A stretch of 64,000 bases of DNA from Metellina segmentata (taxonomy: Eukaryota; Arthropoda; Arachnida; Araneae; Tetragnathidae). Shown in pieces: positions 26,801-41,800 of this stretch. Below the pieces are notes generated by a model. The model was not told where the DNA came from, searched no databases, and saw nothing but the letters and a program-made list of their open reading frames with translations. Every line of letters begins with the position of its first letter. The stretch's first letter is position 1. The position numbers were made by a program, and so were the translations under genes. The stretch spans positions 19,284,088 to 19,348,087 of the forward strand of contig OX375883.1 in the NCBI GenBank assembly GCA_947359465.1, read 5' to 3'.

Positions 26801-29800
26801 TGTCCTGCTGGAAGATTCCATTTCTAGTTCGGAAGACAGACGCCATGTAAGGGTGCAACTGATCCGCAATGATGTTCAGATAGTTCGCAGCGTTCATGGT
26901 CTGTTCTACCACAACTACGGGTCCCAGAGTCACCCATGAGAACATCTCCCAAAGCATGATACTGCCACCACCAGCTTGTGTATGACCTGCTGTACAAGAC
27001 GGGAGCTACTGTTCGCCTGGCAGACGGCGTACCCTGACATGACCATCGACGTGATGAATGAGAAATTGGAATTCATCTAACCAGGCAACTCTCTTCCACT
27101 TATCCATGGTCCAGTCTCAATGTTCCTGGGCTTGTTCCGCTTGGTCAACAGAGGTACACGAGTAGGACGTCTGCTGCACAGTTCCATATCCAACAGTGTC
27201 CGCTGAACTGTGTGTTCTGAAACACTTTCACTTGGACTTGCATTGTATTGGGCTGTCAGCTGGGCCACCGATTTTGCTTTACCAAGCGGGACAGTCTCCA
27301 ACGTCCTTTTTTTTTATGACATGTGTATGACCAACATCTTGGTGTCTACTGCTGGTGTCACTGTCATTTATCCACTTTGCATGAATACTAACAATGGCAG
27401 ACCGTGAACAACCAACCAGTCATGCAGTTTCAGTGATACACATTCCGAGTCATCAGGCCATTAGGATCTGCCCTCTATCAAATTTGCTTAAATCAGCAGC
27501 CTTTCTCATCACTCGCAAAAGTAAGTGCAAGAATGATTACTTACCTTCTCCAGCAGCAGTTAAATACCATTCTCATTTAATCACATGCCCTCCACGTCAT
27601 CCAGATGAGTTCATTGAAAAATGTGGGGATGGTCATAATGTTATGGCTTGTCAGTGTATTTCTTTTCATGAAATATAGCACAAAAGTAAAGCAATGAGGG
27701 AAATTTACTTACAATAAAGCAATGAAAATATTTCTCAATTTTAGAATATACACATTATGCTCTATGGTCAATTGTAAGTACATATCTTTACATTAATTGT
27801 TTCATAAAATTAGTTAGAAAAGGAAAGATAAATTTATTTTCTTATTTTTCTCTTATCAGTGAAATATACAAGTTATACTTTTTCTGTTGTGTTATCAGCA
27901 ATTTAATCTCCTAATCTAAATACGAGAATTCAATTCGTTGGATCCCCTTTTTGTTAATAGGTGTGACTTTGTCTACTATTTTGGTGAATGCAGGTATTTC
28001 GTCTTTCGAGACTTTACTCAAAACGCACCCCAGGGAGCTCGAATTGGTAAGACTTTCATTTTAAACTTTCACTGCATTTAAATTCAATGCTTCAAAATGT
28101 AATTATGACTTGTGTATAAAAGATAGATTATGGGTTATGTGGGATAACATCGGACCATTGAAATGAAAGCTATACAGTCCATTCAAAAAACAAATGGAGT
28201 GTGCAGAACAAATGGAGTTTGAGACTCGAATGATGATGAAGTGAGAACAAAACAAAATTCTGGCCCTGCCAATTGGAGTAAAGTCTAGAAGTTTAGATGG
28301 ACTGTGTAAGAATCACCAGGAAGTTTCAAGTTTTTTGATAAACAAATGAAATATTGAGTTAACAGAAGAGGACAATCATTTTAGGTGCTACATTGAGGAG
28401 ATGCTAATTTAAAATTTTCTTACATAAAATGACTTAAAATGATTCATAATGAAAACTCAACCTATGATATTCACTTTCTGATATTGTGAAAGTAAATTAA
28501 CTCCTATTTCCATTGTAGATCCTAAATCGCAAGCCGCCTTTCGGAAACAATATTATTGATAGCGTGAGATATTTACCTAAATATGAAGTTGAATTAGAGC
28601 AGGTGAGTCATAGTTAACTTTCCAATGAAAATAATTTATTTTTATTTACAAAAGCAAAATCTAATCTTTTAATAACATTGCTTCCTTTCCGTTCTCAGAT
28701 GTTTAGTGGGAAAAATGAAAATGTCACTCTTTGTGTTAAAGTTTCTTTGAAGAATAGTGAAGATCTTGAAGAAAAGGGAATAAAACAGGACAATCATGGC
28801 TGCTACTTAATCATTGGAAATGCAGATAACAAAATTATACTATGCAAAAAGATTAGGTGTGTTTGTGTATCATGTTTATTCTAGCTGATACACTTCAACA
28901 AGTTGGCTGTCATATGCAGACACATGGGAAAGGGGGTTATCAGTAGCATGGCACTGAAATGTTTTCGTATTGTTTATATGCAGCTTGTTTTCTTGGTTCA
29001 AAATTATTTTACACTGATAGGTGTAATAGCGACAATTGGGATGCCGAGATTTGATAGGAAGCAAACCATCTTATGTTTAGCTTTAGAAAACCTTGTAAGT
29101 CAGTTTTTTTAGTTGCTTCTTTTCCACAACACCACCACAATACAAATAAGTTATAGTACTAAGTTTAAAAAGGAGTCCAATCCTAGCGAATCTGTGGATG
29201 ATCCAAGTTCTGTCTTAAGCCGTGTATATATTTGCAAGCCGAGCCATTTGTAGGCCTCAAGTTTTCGTGATTAAGACTGAGTTTTGGGTGCCAAATGAGC
29301 AGCTCCTGTTAATCCGCTTCCTGTCAGTTTTTCGACAAACACAAAGCCAATCTCGGTTCAGATTTGGATGGCATTGTGAGTAGTTTGCTTTTTATTCTGC
29401 CTGCGAACCTCCAGGCTTCATCGTCATTACCTGAGGCTGATGAAGGCGTGACCTTGGTGGTTCAATGTTGGTTCCTTTTTTTCCCATGCATCGTTGGAAG
29501 TTTGAGGTGAAAATAATTTCACTAACGGCTAGTGAACGGTTTTCAAATGTAAATGCTGCTTTAGAGCTTGAGGCTGTCTTCAAAGGCAGGAAGTTAAAGG
29601 ACAGGAAAAAAGTGGCACACATGCAAGGACCAACTGCATATTTTCTCCACTAGATGCTAGCATTAGCATTGACCTTGGTGGTTCAAGGTTGTTTCTTTTT
29701 TCCCCCATGCATCGCTGGAAGTTCGTGGTGAAAATAATTTCACCGAACGGCCAGTGAATGGTTTTTAAATGTATATGCTGCTTTAGAGCTTGAGGCTATC

Positions 29801-32800
29801 TTCAAAAGCAGGAAATTAAAGGACAGGAAAAAAGTGGCACACATGCAAGGACCAACTGCATATTTTCTCCACTGGATGCTAGCATTATTAACTGTCGGAG
29901 CATCATGAGATTTTCGAGTAGTGTAGTATTGATTTCACCCCACAACACACAAGTGCCGCAGTAGCCCAGTTGGAAGAGTAACGGATTAGCAACTGAAAGG
30001 TTTTGCTAGTGGTAAAATTGTGTATGTGAACCCCTCAGATGGTTAAATTTGGTGCCATGTCTATGACTTTTAATCTGTTAGTATGACATATATATCAAAC
30101 TACCTAAAATTAACTCCTAAAATACAATTATTACCACAGATAAATCCTTCAATGTTCCACACTAACATACCCTTTTTCACCTGCTAGTCTTTGTCTCACT
30201 AGTATAGCTACCTGCCATATGGCCCAAGACATACCAATCACTTTCACCTTTTCAACTGTCCCACTTTGCCAAACAGCCCCACTGTCCTTTTCAGACAGTC
30301 TCGGTACAAGATGCACATGCTACTTTATAAAGACACCAACTTTCTGCTGATGAACTTTCTTAAGAGATTTCAGTGTTAAATAGGGCTGCTATAGCCCTGT
30401 TGGATGAGTAAGGGATTAGCAACTGGAAGGTTGGGAGTTCGAAACTCAATCCAACCAAAGACTGTCGAACATGGAGGCTAATGCACATGAAATCTGTCAT
30501 GTCCTCACATTGGAGTGGTGTGGAAGTTTCCAGAGTAGGGTGGCAGCTCAGGTGTGTATTGTCTTCTAACCTTTTCCCATCGGGATATGTCAGAGTGGCC
30601 AAGCGATGTCTAATTTCACTGACAGTGTGTATAGTAGTGGCCAAGAACAGAGGAACACTACACCTAAATTTGACACGGACATTTATTTATAATACAATAT
30701 AAAGTTTCAAATACACACGCCGCATTGTCCGGTGCAAAAGCATGTCTCGCTGCTCTGAATTGTAAAACAATTCTGTCCTTATTCGTGTTCTTTTTCAGAA
30801 TAGCACCCAATATTTCGTGTTCTTCCGACCAACCTGGTTAAGGTGTTGGCCTCTGGATCGGAAGGTTCCTGGTTCGAATTCAGGGTCAGGGCATGGATGT
30901 AAATTATACTGTTCTTTGTTAGGGGTAATGATGGTCGCCCATTGGATGCTCCTTCACAAGTGGCCATCACTTCTGGCCTTGTAGTGGCAAAAGGATTACA
31001 AATCAACAATGCCCGCCATTGGATAACAAAAAATTCATGTTCTTGAACGTATCAGAACTCAGGCACTGTCATACATTGATGTTCGTCCACTAGAACTGTT
31101 CTTGTAACCTATCTGTGTTCCTAACCAATGTGGTGACAGACAGGGAATTGTGACAGGATTGATCCTGGACTGTTGCCAGTAGCCCTTTGTGTTGCTTCAG
31201 TGCAACGTAGATTCACCTATCTACTCTAGTCCAACTAATGCATTCTTTCACAAGACCCTTGTAAAAAGAATCCCAGAGCCATTGAAAACATTCTACACAC
31301 AACATAGACCTTCTTCGTAGTATGCAAATGTTACTACTTGCCAACTTTTCTGAAGGACTTGCAAAACTTTTTCTGGAATTTTATGCCTTGTAACTTGTTA
31401 CCACACTTGTAAACATACAACAAAGCCAACATTACTCTTGGACTCATTGGATTACTCTACCTATTGCTTAAGTCACTCCAGTCATCACTCACTTTGAAGT
31501 CTGTTATTAGGACACGTATATCTGCAGCATTTAAAACTAAAAAAGCTGTATAAAGAAGTTTAATTTTATTTAAAAAAAAAACACATGAAAATATTTAATA
31601 CTTTTATTGTATTTACTTTTCATGCAGAGATTATCAGCTTCTCCAAATGGGATCTTGGGTGAAAAAATTAGATGTTCTAAGACCTCAAAAATCAGATGTT
31701 TTGAGCATTCATTTAATTAGTGACTCCTATGGTAAGTTTATTCATATTTATAATATCAAAGTACTAAGGACTTGAAATATTTAATTCAATTTTTCCATTA
31801 TAATATACAGTACATTTTGACAAGGTGTATATTAACCTTTTCTATTTTTCCTTAGTGGGTTTGGATGTGACCAAATCGTTCACAATCCAGTACAAGCCAG
31901 TAAACTTGTTCTCCTCTGAAAAAGTAATGCTTTTTGCTAGTTTTATAGTTATTTTGATTCTAAGACACGCAAACTGAACTGGCATGCAGAACGTAAGGAG
32001 CAGTAAGGTTTTTAGCTGCTACTTTGCAATGAAGTGGCCTGGAAAAGTACACAAAAGTATTTCAAGTTACCGAACTGATGAGCAAAAAAAATGTTAACAT
32101 GAAGAGAAGCTAACAGAATAAAAAAGTCTGAACTGAAGTGGTGTCATTGCACTAGATGTCATGGTGAGTGGGAAAACTTAAAAAAATGGAGAGGAGCCTC
32201 TGACGTCACGATTCCGAAATTTGAATATGCACCAATTGTTTTACTAAATATTGTCGGTTATGTAAATCATTATAGGCTTTTTGTATAATTTTGAGGTAGT
32301 ATTCTTAAAAATTAATCCTTAAGTTTTACATGCCAGTGTAGTATTTCCTTATTTTGAAACTATCCATTAAGAATATAAATTATTTTTTTTAGGAAGACAA
32401 GGTAAAGGATATACAACGTAAGAAAAATTTATATTTATATGAAATCCTATCTTTTTTTCACATTTATGTAGGATTAATAAAGCATTTATTGCTGAAAATA
32501 AAATACAATTTTTAAATGAGCTAGCTCTGGTATTTTCTTAGCAATCTCAATACAATTTCCTTATTGTTATTTTTGAAAAGCGCTTGAATTCTGTTTTTAC
32601 TCATGGATTTGTTTGTGTAAAAGTACTACTTGGTATGTCCGACATTTTAAGACAAATTGCCTGCAACTCATAAGTTCTAATTTGTACATTTTCACCTCTC
32701 TTCTTTATTTTTGTTGCATACCTCTAATTGATTTATTAAAACTTATTTTGCATTAAATTTTAATTTCCGAGCCTTGCGTGTCAATTTTATTTACTCTCTT

Positions 32801-35800
32801 GAAATACTCATCATCAACAAATTGAGGTCTCTGAAATGTTCCTCAACTTGCTGTAAGCAAACAGTGAGAACCCTGCAGTTGCTACACCATTTAATTTACC
32901 CAACAGAAATATAGTTTCTTATTTTTTTAAATTTGTTTTAGAACCTTCATTTCATAATCTAGAAAACAACCACAGGAGATCCTGCAACCACAAATGTCTC
33001 GAAAAAGCAACGTGCCGCCACCTCTGCTGCAAGGAGGGTGTGCCAGTCTTACAGTCGAAACCTCTAAGAAAGTCCCCGATGGATGACTTTTTACATCAAC
33101 TTGGAAACAAAATGAATGCTTTTCCCTCAAAGAAAATAAAGGTGAATTCATCATTAGTTAGGTGCACAGGAATGCCACAGCCAAAGCACCTGTAAAATTG
33201 TAGCATGAATGTTTTAAAAATAGTAGCAAAAAATAGAGTCCACTTAAATCCGATTTTAGTGGCTCATGCAAAAGGAATCAGCTGAAACAAAAAATGTGCT
33301 AGATTAAGTATGAAAGAGACATTGAAGATCTTGCCAAGAAATTCAAATTTAGAAGGGGTGCGGTAGCCCAGTTGGAGGAGTGACAGACTAGCGATCGGAG
33401 AGTTGTGAGTTTGAATCCAACCACAGACCGTCATGTACAAAGTGAGGTGGTGCATGTTAAATCTGATGTGGTTTCAAATGTCCTTACATTGGTGTGGGTT
33501 GGAAGTTTGGAGTGCCAGCTCAGGTGTGACCTCGTCATCTGATCGTGGTTCAAAATTATGCGGTGTTGTCCTTGAATCTTTCCATTTTGGGATTGATCCA
33601 CTACCGTTGCCAATAGCCCGTTGTGTTGCTCCAGTGGGACATTAGCTTAAATACCCATCAAATGTCACAATTAAAAAACTAAATGCGTCTTTAAGAAGGT
33701 TTTCATAATAATCCAGAAACCACAGATTCTGGTGTTTTCCTTTCATAGTTGCCTTGGCTTAGAATTAAAAACTGATTGAACTTTGTTTTTGGAGCCCCTC
33801 AGAAAATTTTCCTCAAAGATAAGTTTGAAAAATATTTTTCCATCCGCTATTAGCTTAAAAAAAGAATCAATATATGGGCCACGCCTGGCAATTTATAGTG
33901 CTTGATTAAGTAGTTATATAAATTTTGTAGAGTTTATGTCTGCAAGAGATGTTTGAACCTAAACTTATGAAAAGTTCCTTTTAATTTGGTGTTGCAACGC
34001 AATGGCCTGAAACTGTGCTTTTATTGATTAGAAAAGTTGTTTTCTAAACTAGAAGACCTGCACTAAGCTTCTTTGCTGATGGCAGTGGTATTGGTAGCAG
34101 TTCATACATTTTAAAGCCATTTATTATCAACCCAAGCATTGATGCACATTTCATACCTCTAAGTGACGTAAAATTAGTCAAAAGATTAGTTTTGAGTTTT
34201 TACTTGTATGAATTCCTATTTACAATAAAATGCACACTTTAGTCATCCCAATCACCGAAATGTCCACTTCAACTATATCCCATTCATTTGCTCAAAGACA
34301 TTTTGCTATTTCTTGAGGCCTAAACATTTTCAATGTTCACTCACATTTTCTTTTCTCTGCTGATTTCTGTCTTTGAGATTTCTCATGGCTTTTTGAAATC
34401 TGTTTGCCAAAGAATTTCGTCAGAGTGGTGAGCTCTTCTGTTAATTTTAGTAATGTACAGCTACCTAGCTCGAACCGACTATATTTAAACGAAATTACAA
34501 AATTGGCAAATGAATTCAGTAGCCAGGTGATTTCACGTAATTTATATCAGTTTTTGTCATGAAACAAATAATGTTGATTTTTAAACCACATACATTAGAG
34601 AAATATTTATGTAGATAGATATTCTGACAGCTCTCTATCAGCAGACACTCGGCTCCCAGATCTACCAACCCACATGAAATTTTACTTTATTCCATGTCTA
34701 CCCTGTCAAAATATATGGAATTAGTATCAGCTTTAAAATCTAGTTGAGATATCTCATAAAAAAGTGTAGACAAACAAGAAAGTAATTTTAAATCAAACAA
34801 TTGGGATGATATCGTTAAATTATTTGAGTCATACAGCATTTATAAAGTTAAATTAAACTTCATTTAAAATTTGAATGAAATAATAATTTAATCATTCCAT
34901 TAAAATATAACTAAAGTAATAATAAATTATTTGAGACATAATTCAATAGTTTCATCTTTAATTAACTCGTCATCTGACCGTGGTTCAAAATTACGGTTAC
35001 CCTCAGAGCTTTCCCTTTGGAGTTGATCCTGGACACAGTCACCAATAGCTGTGTTGCTCCAGTGTGACGTTGATTAAAAATACCAATACCATCTTTAATT
35101 AATCTTTCCATTCTTATGAAGCATGGCTATATTTCAAAGAAAAGATCCTGGTTTGATTAACAACACTTAACAAAATTAGCACATCTGCCAAATCTAGCTA
35201 ATAAAAACAGGCACATTGTTGCGCTTGTCATAAAACTGATGGATCTTGTCTTTGCTATTGCTGATCCTATAATTTCTATTTGCATAGCTTGGTAAAGAAG
35301 CATGGGACACTCAAGAGGCCAATAGTCAAGATCCAGTTACTACACACGTTGCTGGCATAAATGAGGCTGATCAACTGCAGACATATGATGACACACAAGG
35401 TGATCAACTCGACGACAAAGCTGAGCAATGGTACGAGGAATGCCTCACGCCCTCTCTGAGTGAAATGTGGGAAAATGAAAGTATGTTTTAATCTTATTTT
35501 TTTATTTATAAATTGGATTTAAACTTGCATTGAGGATAGCTTTAAATCACATCCAACCAGCCGTACATCCAGTCTAGAATTTTAGTTCAGTGAAAGAAAA
35601 CATTAAAATGGATGTTTATAAATGCCTCTGCAATGAAATCTGAAACAAATCAATAGGAAAATGTGCTAAAAAAACAAATCATAGGGAAAGATATCACTTT
35701 TGCTATCCAAATGCCTTACATGATGCACATCAAGTTTACCTCAAAATGCAGTTTTGGGGCGACATTTGGCATTAAGTCTCTTTGGTGTTGATCAATCAGT

Positions 35801-38800
35801 TTTCGTGTCCAATTTGGAATTCTTTCTTTCCAATTTCTATTGCTGACATGCTGGAATTGTATTGGAAAACAAGCCAAACACTGTCATGCCCTTAACTATG
35901 TAAAGCTCTTTCCGAGACTGGTTGGAAGAGTAACGGATTAGTTATATATCTGAGGGTTACAAGTGTTCAAATCCAACCAAAGACTCACGTACAAAGAGGG
36001 TTGGCATAGTATAGAATTTTGGAGTGGGGTGCCAGCTCAGGTGAAACCTAGTCATCTGTCATTGGTTCAAAATTATGTGGTGCTGTGTCCTCTGGACTTC
36101 CACTTCGGGGGTTTATCCAGGACTGTTGCCAATAGCCTGTTGTGTTGCTCAAGTATAAAGTCAATTAATATACTTACCTACCTATTGTAGAAATTCCCAT
36201 CTCCCGAATCCTTGTTTCTAAAAATTAGCCTGGAATTTTAGTTCATTCTTGTGTATGCTCTCAAAGATATCTAAAGTTTTCAAGTCACCGTCAAATTTTT
36301 AAACTTGCCCTTTTACTGGCTTTTATAGAAATCAAACAAGATTGTTTAAATTGTGACTTGTAGGTCATTGACTATTGAAGATAAATTATCTCCAGTTCGA
36401 GATTGCTGTGCCTTTTTAGTCCTTTGAAATGCTGGTCCCTATTCCTAGGAAAAAACTTGGCTTTCTCAAAGTAATACCAGTCAGCATCATTTTAGAATTC
36501 ATGTGTACACAACTTATAATTTCTCCGATATTCTCATTTGCATGTTACTATGTCCACTTAAATTTTTCTTTTAACTAAGTGGACAAAAATTAAATTAATA
36601 AAATTATTTTATAAGTCTAGATTAAAATAAATTTTTTTTTCTAGTCTAGTCCAGGCTTGACAGATGTAACAGTTCCAAGGGCCATAGGTGTTGAGCACTC
36701 CTGGTCTAACACATAAAATGAGACCCATGTTAATAAAAAAATTTCACAAAAAACAAGTATACAAGTGATTAAAAATATGCCAAATTTTCAAATAATTAGT
36801 ATTACTTTGCCATGAATACTATTTTAAATACGGGTAAATTAATGTGAAAACTGCTGCAACCAACTTTAGGCATCTAGTTTTATTTACATTTCTATATACA
36901 TTGATATTTTCTTTCAGTTAATGTAGAAGACTTATGGGATGATGTTGATACTGCCGTAGACATGGAACCTGCGAAAGAAATGAATTCCGTTAATCAAGTA
37001 TCTTTTGATATGTAAGCATAATTTACCAAGTCTTTATGTGACATTGAAATGCCATTATAAAAGTATCAGGATTAACAGCTAAAATATGTCTTTGCTAAAT
37101 TCTCTAAGATAACATTTAAACATTTTTAGTCTTTAGAGTTATTAAATTTCAAAAGTTACTTTCTAGACAACTTGTTTAATCTTTACTTTACATTTTTGAT
37201 AGTAATGTTTGGACTTTTATGAAATACATAAATTTTACTTTCATTTAGATTGTTCATAGTTTTCAATCAGACTTAATTATTTAAAAAATGTTAAACTTAG
37301 AAATATTACTATAACATTTTGACACATAATATAAAAACGATTGTTTCAAAAAATCAAATTTATCTATGAAATATGATGTTGAAATGAGATTTCTTTTATA
37401 TTAGAAATTTTGAAAACAGCAATATATATGATACAGTATTGGAGAACCAGAATAACCAAACTGACGTGAAAGCTGTAAGTTATATTTCCTATTACTGAAA
37501 AAATTCTCTTTTATTTCATCAAATTTGTACCCTTAGAGGCACATTTTCATTTGTATATGGGTATAACAACCTTCTGTTTTACCCTCCCTACCCTTCAGAT
37601 TGGTGCAGCTAGGCCAAAGTGGCCCCTGTGCCATAAAACCAACAACTAATCATTTAATTGGCAAAAACTAAACTTTTAAAGAAAATCAGATTGTAAATCT
37701 CAAATCACGATCTTGTAGAAAAGATTTACAAATGTTGAGAATACAGGCAGTTGGGATGTTTCATGTTTGCTAAGTAGACTTCTAACCAAGATCCTCAATC
37801 CCCATATTTATTCAACTTTAATATTATGGATATAATTTCCATTAAATGCAAGTTGTAGGCAGTGAAAGTTTGATTACTCCCTGGATCTATTTCACTTTGT
37901 GCAAAAAACTTTTTGCAGCTAACAAAAGCCTTAGTTTTCTCTTTTCTAAAGCTTTCCTTATGCACATGTGTCATTTACGTGATGCTGTGTGCCTTATATT
38001 TGGTGTGGCTATGCCATAAAACCCAACCAACCATAAAATTGCAGTGGTTAAGTGGTTTGAGAACTCTCAATTAGAGAGAATAAGTCCTTGTTTACTCCGG
38101 AGCTGCAAGCACATCCCTCCTCCAAACACTGAGGACACTCTGAGAAACGGCACCAGTTTTATCGTCAAGGTGTCGGGGTGGCGAGTTTGCAACACCAATT
38201 TTGTTTTCCATCAGGAGCCGGTAAAGATCAAAGGACTGCAACATTTTTCGGTGACATTTCTCAGCAAAGAAATTTGGGGTGAAATTGCACTCCTATTTCG
38301 TCTTCTTCCAATGTTGCATACAATCACTACTCCCCTCTGCCCTTCGGCGCCCTGTGGTTCTCATTCCGTCTTTTGTTCACTCTGACATTTTGACCTCATC
38401 GCTTGTATTTTGTCTGAAACACAAGAGTGAGAAGAGCGCTCACTCCTTTGTGTTGTCTACAAAAGTTGACAAATCATTTACACCGGAGTAGGTTGAAAAA
38501 TGTCTTCGACACAAAAAGGAAGACAAATATTTGCAACTCCGGTGTAAATGCGGCTTTATACTGAACAGGGTGTCTACGGGTCCTGAATGTCCCGAAAATG
38601 AAAAACTGGTCCTGTAAAAGTCCCTAAATCATAAGTTTTGTCCCGAAAATTTATCACATTTTTTAAAGGCGAAAACAAAAGGTGGCTGCAGCTGAACTAA
38701 ACAAATGAAAAAAATAAAATGCAAACTGCAAATGATGAAATTGAACAATTAAGACAGAAATTATGCAAACTGAAAATAAAATGAAAATGGTGTAACTCCC

Positions 38801-41800
38801 CCAATGCAACCACATTCAGAGACAGTTCTTTTTTAAATATACAAATTAATATATATATTTTTTACCAACTTCATTTGATGCATAAAACATAAAAAATTTA
38901 AGTAACAAAATGTTTTTAATGTAATTATTGATTTCTTCAATTTTTATTAAAATTTTAAGTATTCAGAAAACAAAAATAATGAATATAATATAGAGTATTT
39001 GTTTAATGCTCATATACTTTGACATGATTTATGGTCTGTCTTTATTTTTAAAATTTATTTAGAAAACAGCTTATATATTAAAGCTGAAATGTTATACTAG
39101 AGTCCTCTTTTCTTGAGATTAGACTATATGCAATAAAAAAAAGTGGAATTTTAAAGTATAATTGCGTCTAACTGACCCACATAAACATGTAAAGTCAGAT
39201 CATGCATTTATTTTAGAAAGTCCCTAAATGGGCCAACTGAAATTTAGTAGACACCCTGCTTAAGCACTTGGTTGCGAGTTCAATCCTTGCATGTGCCAAA
39301 TGTTAGGTTGCTGCTTAGTTTCCCAATTTTGTCAAGTCACAAATAAGGGTCAGCTTCCTCAAAGATCTCCAGAAGGTATTTGGACTTCTTTCTGTTTGGG
39401 AAATGAGCCCACAGTGGTTCAAGTTGCAATAGCACTGTGGTTATGTAACGAATCTTTTTACACCATAACCATAGATATTATCAACTGCCTCAACTATTTG
39501 GCAATATTTTTGGTAAATTATTCATATATTTTCTGGCAACCTTCCGTACTGAATTCAAACAAAACAATTATCAGTGTTAAATTTCTATCAAGTATGATTT
39601 TCTGATTTGCAGTTCTTGGAAGAAAACACTAGTTTTTTGAATAAATTGTTGGTACAGCTACACTCTACGTTTATGAGTGATGGCAACGGCTTTGGCGATT
39701 TTTTTGGCACACTTCTAAAGTTGCCAAGTAAAGAATTATTTCCTAACTCAAATGTCACAATTTTTTTTTCTTTTTACAACACACTTTTTAAACATATTTC
39801 AGAACGTTTTAAAAAGTATATTTTTAAAAAACTTTCACAAAAAGTAGTAAGTTCAAGCACATATCAAAACACATTTGTGAACCAGCAGAGAAACTAAGCT
39901 ACGAATGGTAAGAATAACCTGAAACTTATCAATTACACTAAATACAGTGAGCATGTTGAAAAAGGAAAAAGATTTACAAAAGAAAAAAAAGCAAGAAATA
40001 ATACCTGATAAAGTCAGAATTCTCTCGTAAAAATATAATGAAAACGAAAATGGTCAAAAAAACAAAACTCTTAATCCTGTCGTGAAAACTATTATAAGAA
40101 AATAAAAATTCCACAACTGTCAAAATACAAATAAAAGGACCAATGGTATCACAGAAAACGATTTAAAAGGACCAATGCAATCAAAGGATATTTTAAAAAG
40201 AAAGAGGAAAGAAAAAATTTCAAACAAATCAATGAAATCAAACGACTTTAACGGATTTTGGAAGAACTTTCTAGAATATTCAAAATGAAATTTAAAAGTT
40301 CCAGTTTGCCGAGGTTGCCATGAAAACCACAACAGCAACGAAAGATGGGTTGCCTTAATTTATCGTAACTCGTTACTAGAAGTGCGCCAAAAAAAATCGC
40401 CAAGCCGTTGCCATCACTCATAAACGTAGAGTGTAGCTGTACCAAATTGTTTAGTTTTGTCGGTTTATAAGTGAAATCCACCGGTCAAAATTTTTCATGT
40501 ACAAGCTTTTCTATACTAAGAACACGGTGATCTAAAGACTGGTAAAAAGTCTACTGTGTTATTTTTCTTTTGCATGAAGGTTAGATTTCTTGAGAAAGAG
40601 TGAGTATAATTCTTTCCCCCCCCCCATGCTTTCCCAGAACTGTTTCTCGATTTCAACGATACATAACTTTCTAGTCTAAATTTGCGATTTTAAATGTTAC
40701 GTTTTGTTGTCACAAAAAATGCACAGATGTTTATAACTGCTCACTGAACATGGACTTAACTAAAGGACTCTAAACCGGCACATTAACTATTTGTATAAAC
40801 AAAGTGACTCATCACTAATTTGTGCAGCATTATGACTCATTAACATGTTAAGAGTAGTAATTTAAAACTTCGTTCGATGGCTGGCATTGAGAGGAAATAT
40901 TTTTCAAGAATTAATTTAGAAGCACTTATCAATAGCCTTGAATACTTCTATATTTTGTTTTCACATCTCAAATTAAATTCACGTAGAACACCGAAACATG
41001 AAATTTAACTGATTACTCTACAGACATCTACAAATTTCCTACACTGTTATATTGTCTTGGAAAGGAGTAACTTGAATAGAACTTTGATCACCATTAATTT
41101 AATTCAGTTAATGTAAATTTGGGGACATTAATCAGGACTAGAAGGTAAAGTTCACGCAGATTCAATAGGGACAGTACTTAAGTATTAGAGTCAGTACTGT
41201 CTACCATGAGAACAACACCAGATAGTCTGCCAATGTCTAAAGAAACGGACATTATTCCATTGGGTGCTTGAAAAAGGTATTCAAGTTTATCAGATTGGCA
41301 CATTTGATGTCAAACAGGAAGTATATTTGATTTACTTGTAACTTAGAAGATCGATACTAGTATGTGCGTGAAAAAACGCATTTGAGTCGCATGGTTTTAA
41401 ACATGTCTGTTAAATTAGGGGACTGATGGTAGCATAAACTAACTCTTTCCACCTTTGATGAGGAATTCCAAGCTTGCAAAATTTAGGAGTGCAACGTTGG
41501 CAATATATGTCTCATTTGGCGCATTTTACGTTTATAGAAGACAAAAAAGGGCAAAAATCGGAATTTTTTCGTAAAAAAATTATAAAAATAGGTCATTTTC
41601 TCAAAAATTTACGAAAAGTCGGAAATACCTACAAAAGCTGGAAGAATCTAATCCCTAAAGTAAGGACATATTCACACTTTCATTATTTTTTTTTAACAAT
41701 TATTCTTTGGCAGTAATTTCATGATATAATTTAATTCTAAAGAAATAATTGAAGAAAAAGCGAAAATTCTGGAAAGAAAAAAAAAAGCGGAAATCCGCGT

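Noticed and set aside
38044..38385. 113-codon ORF as a possible exon or small gene
   Set aside because: It runs across the left end of an inverted-repeat element and matches no family; HFM1 phases close without it.
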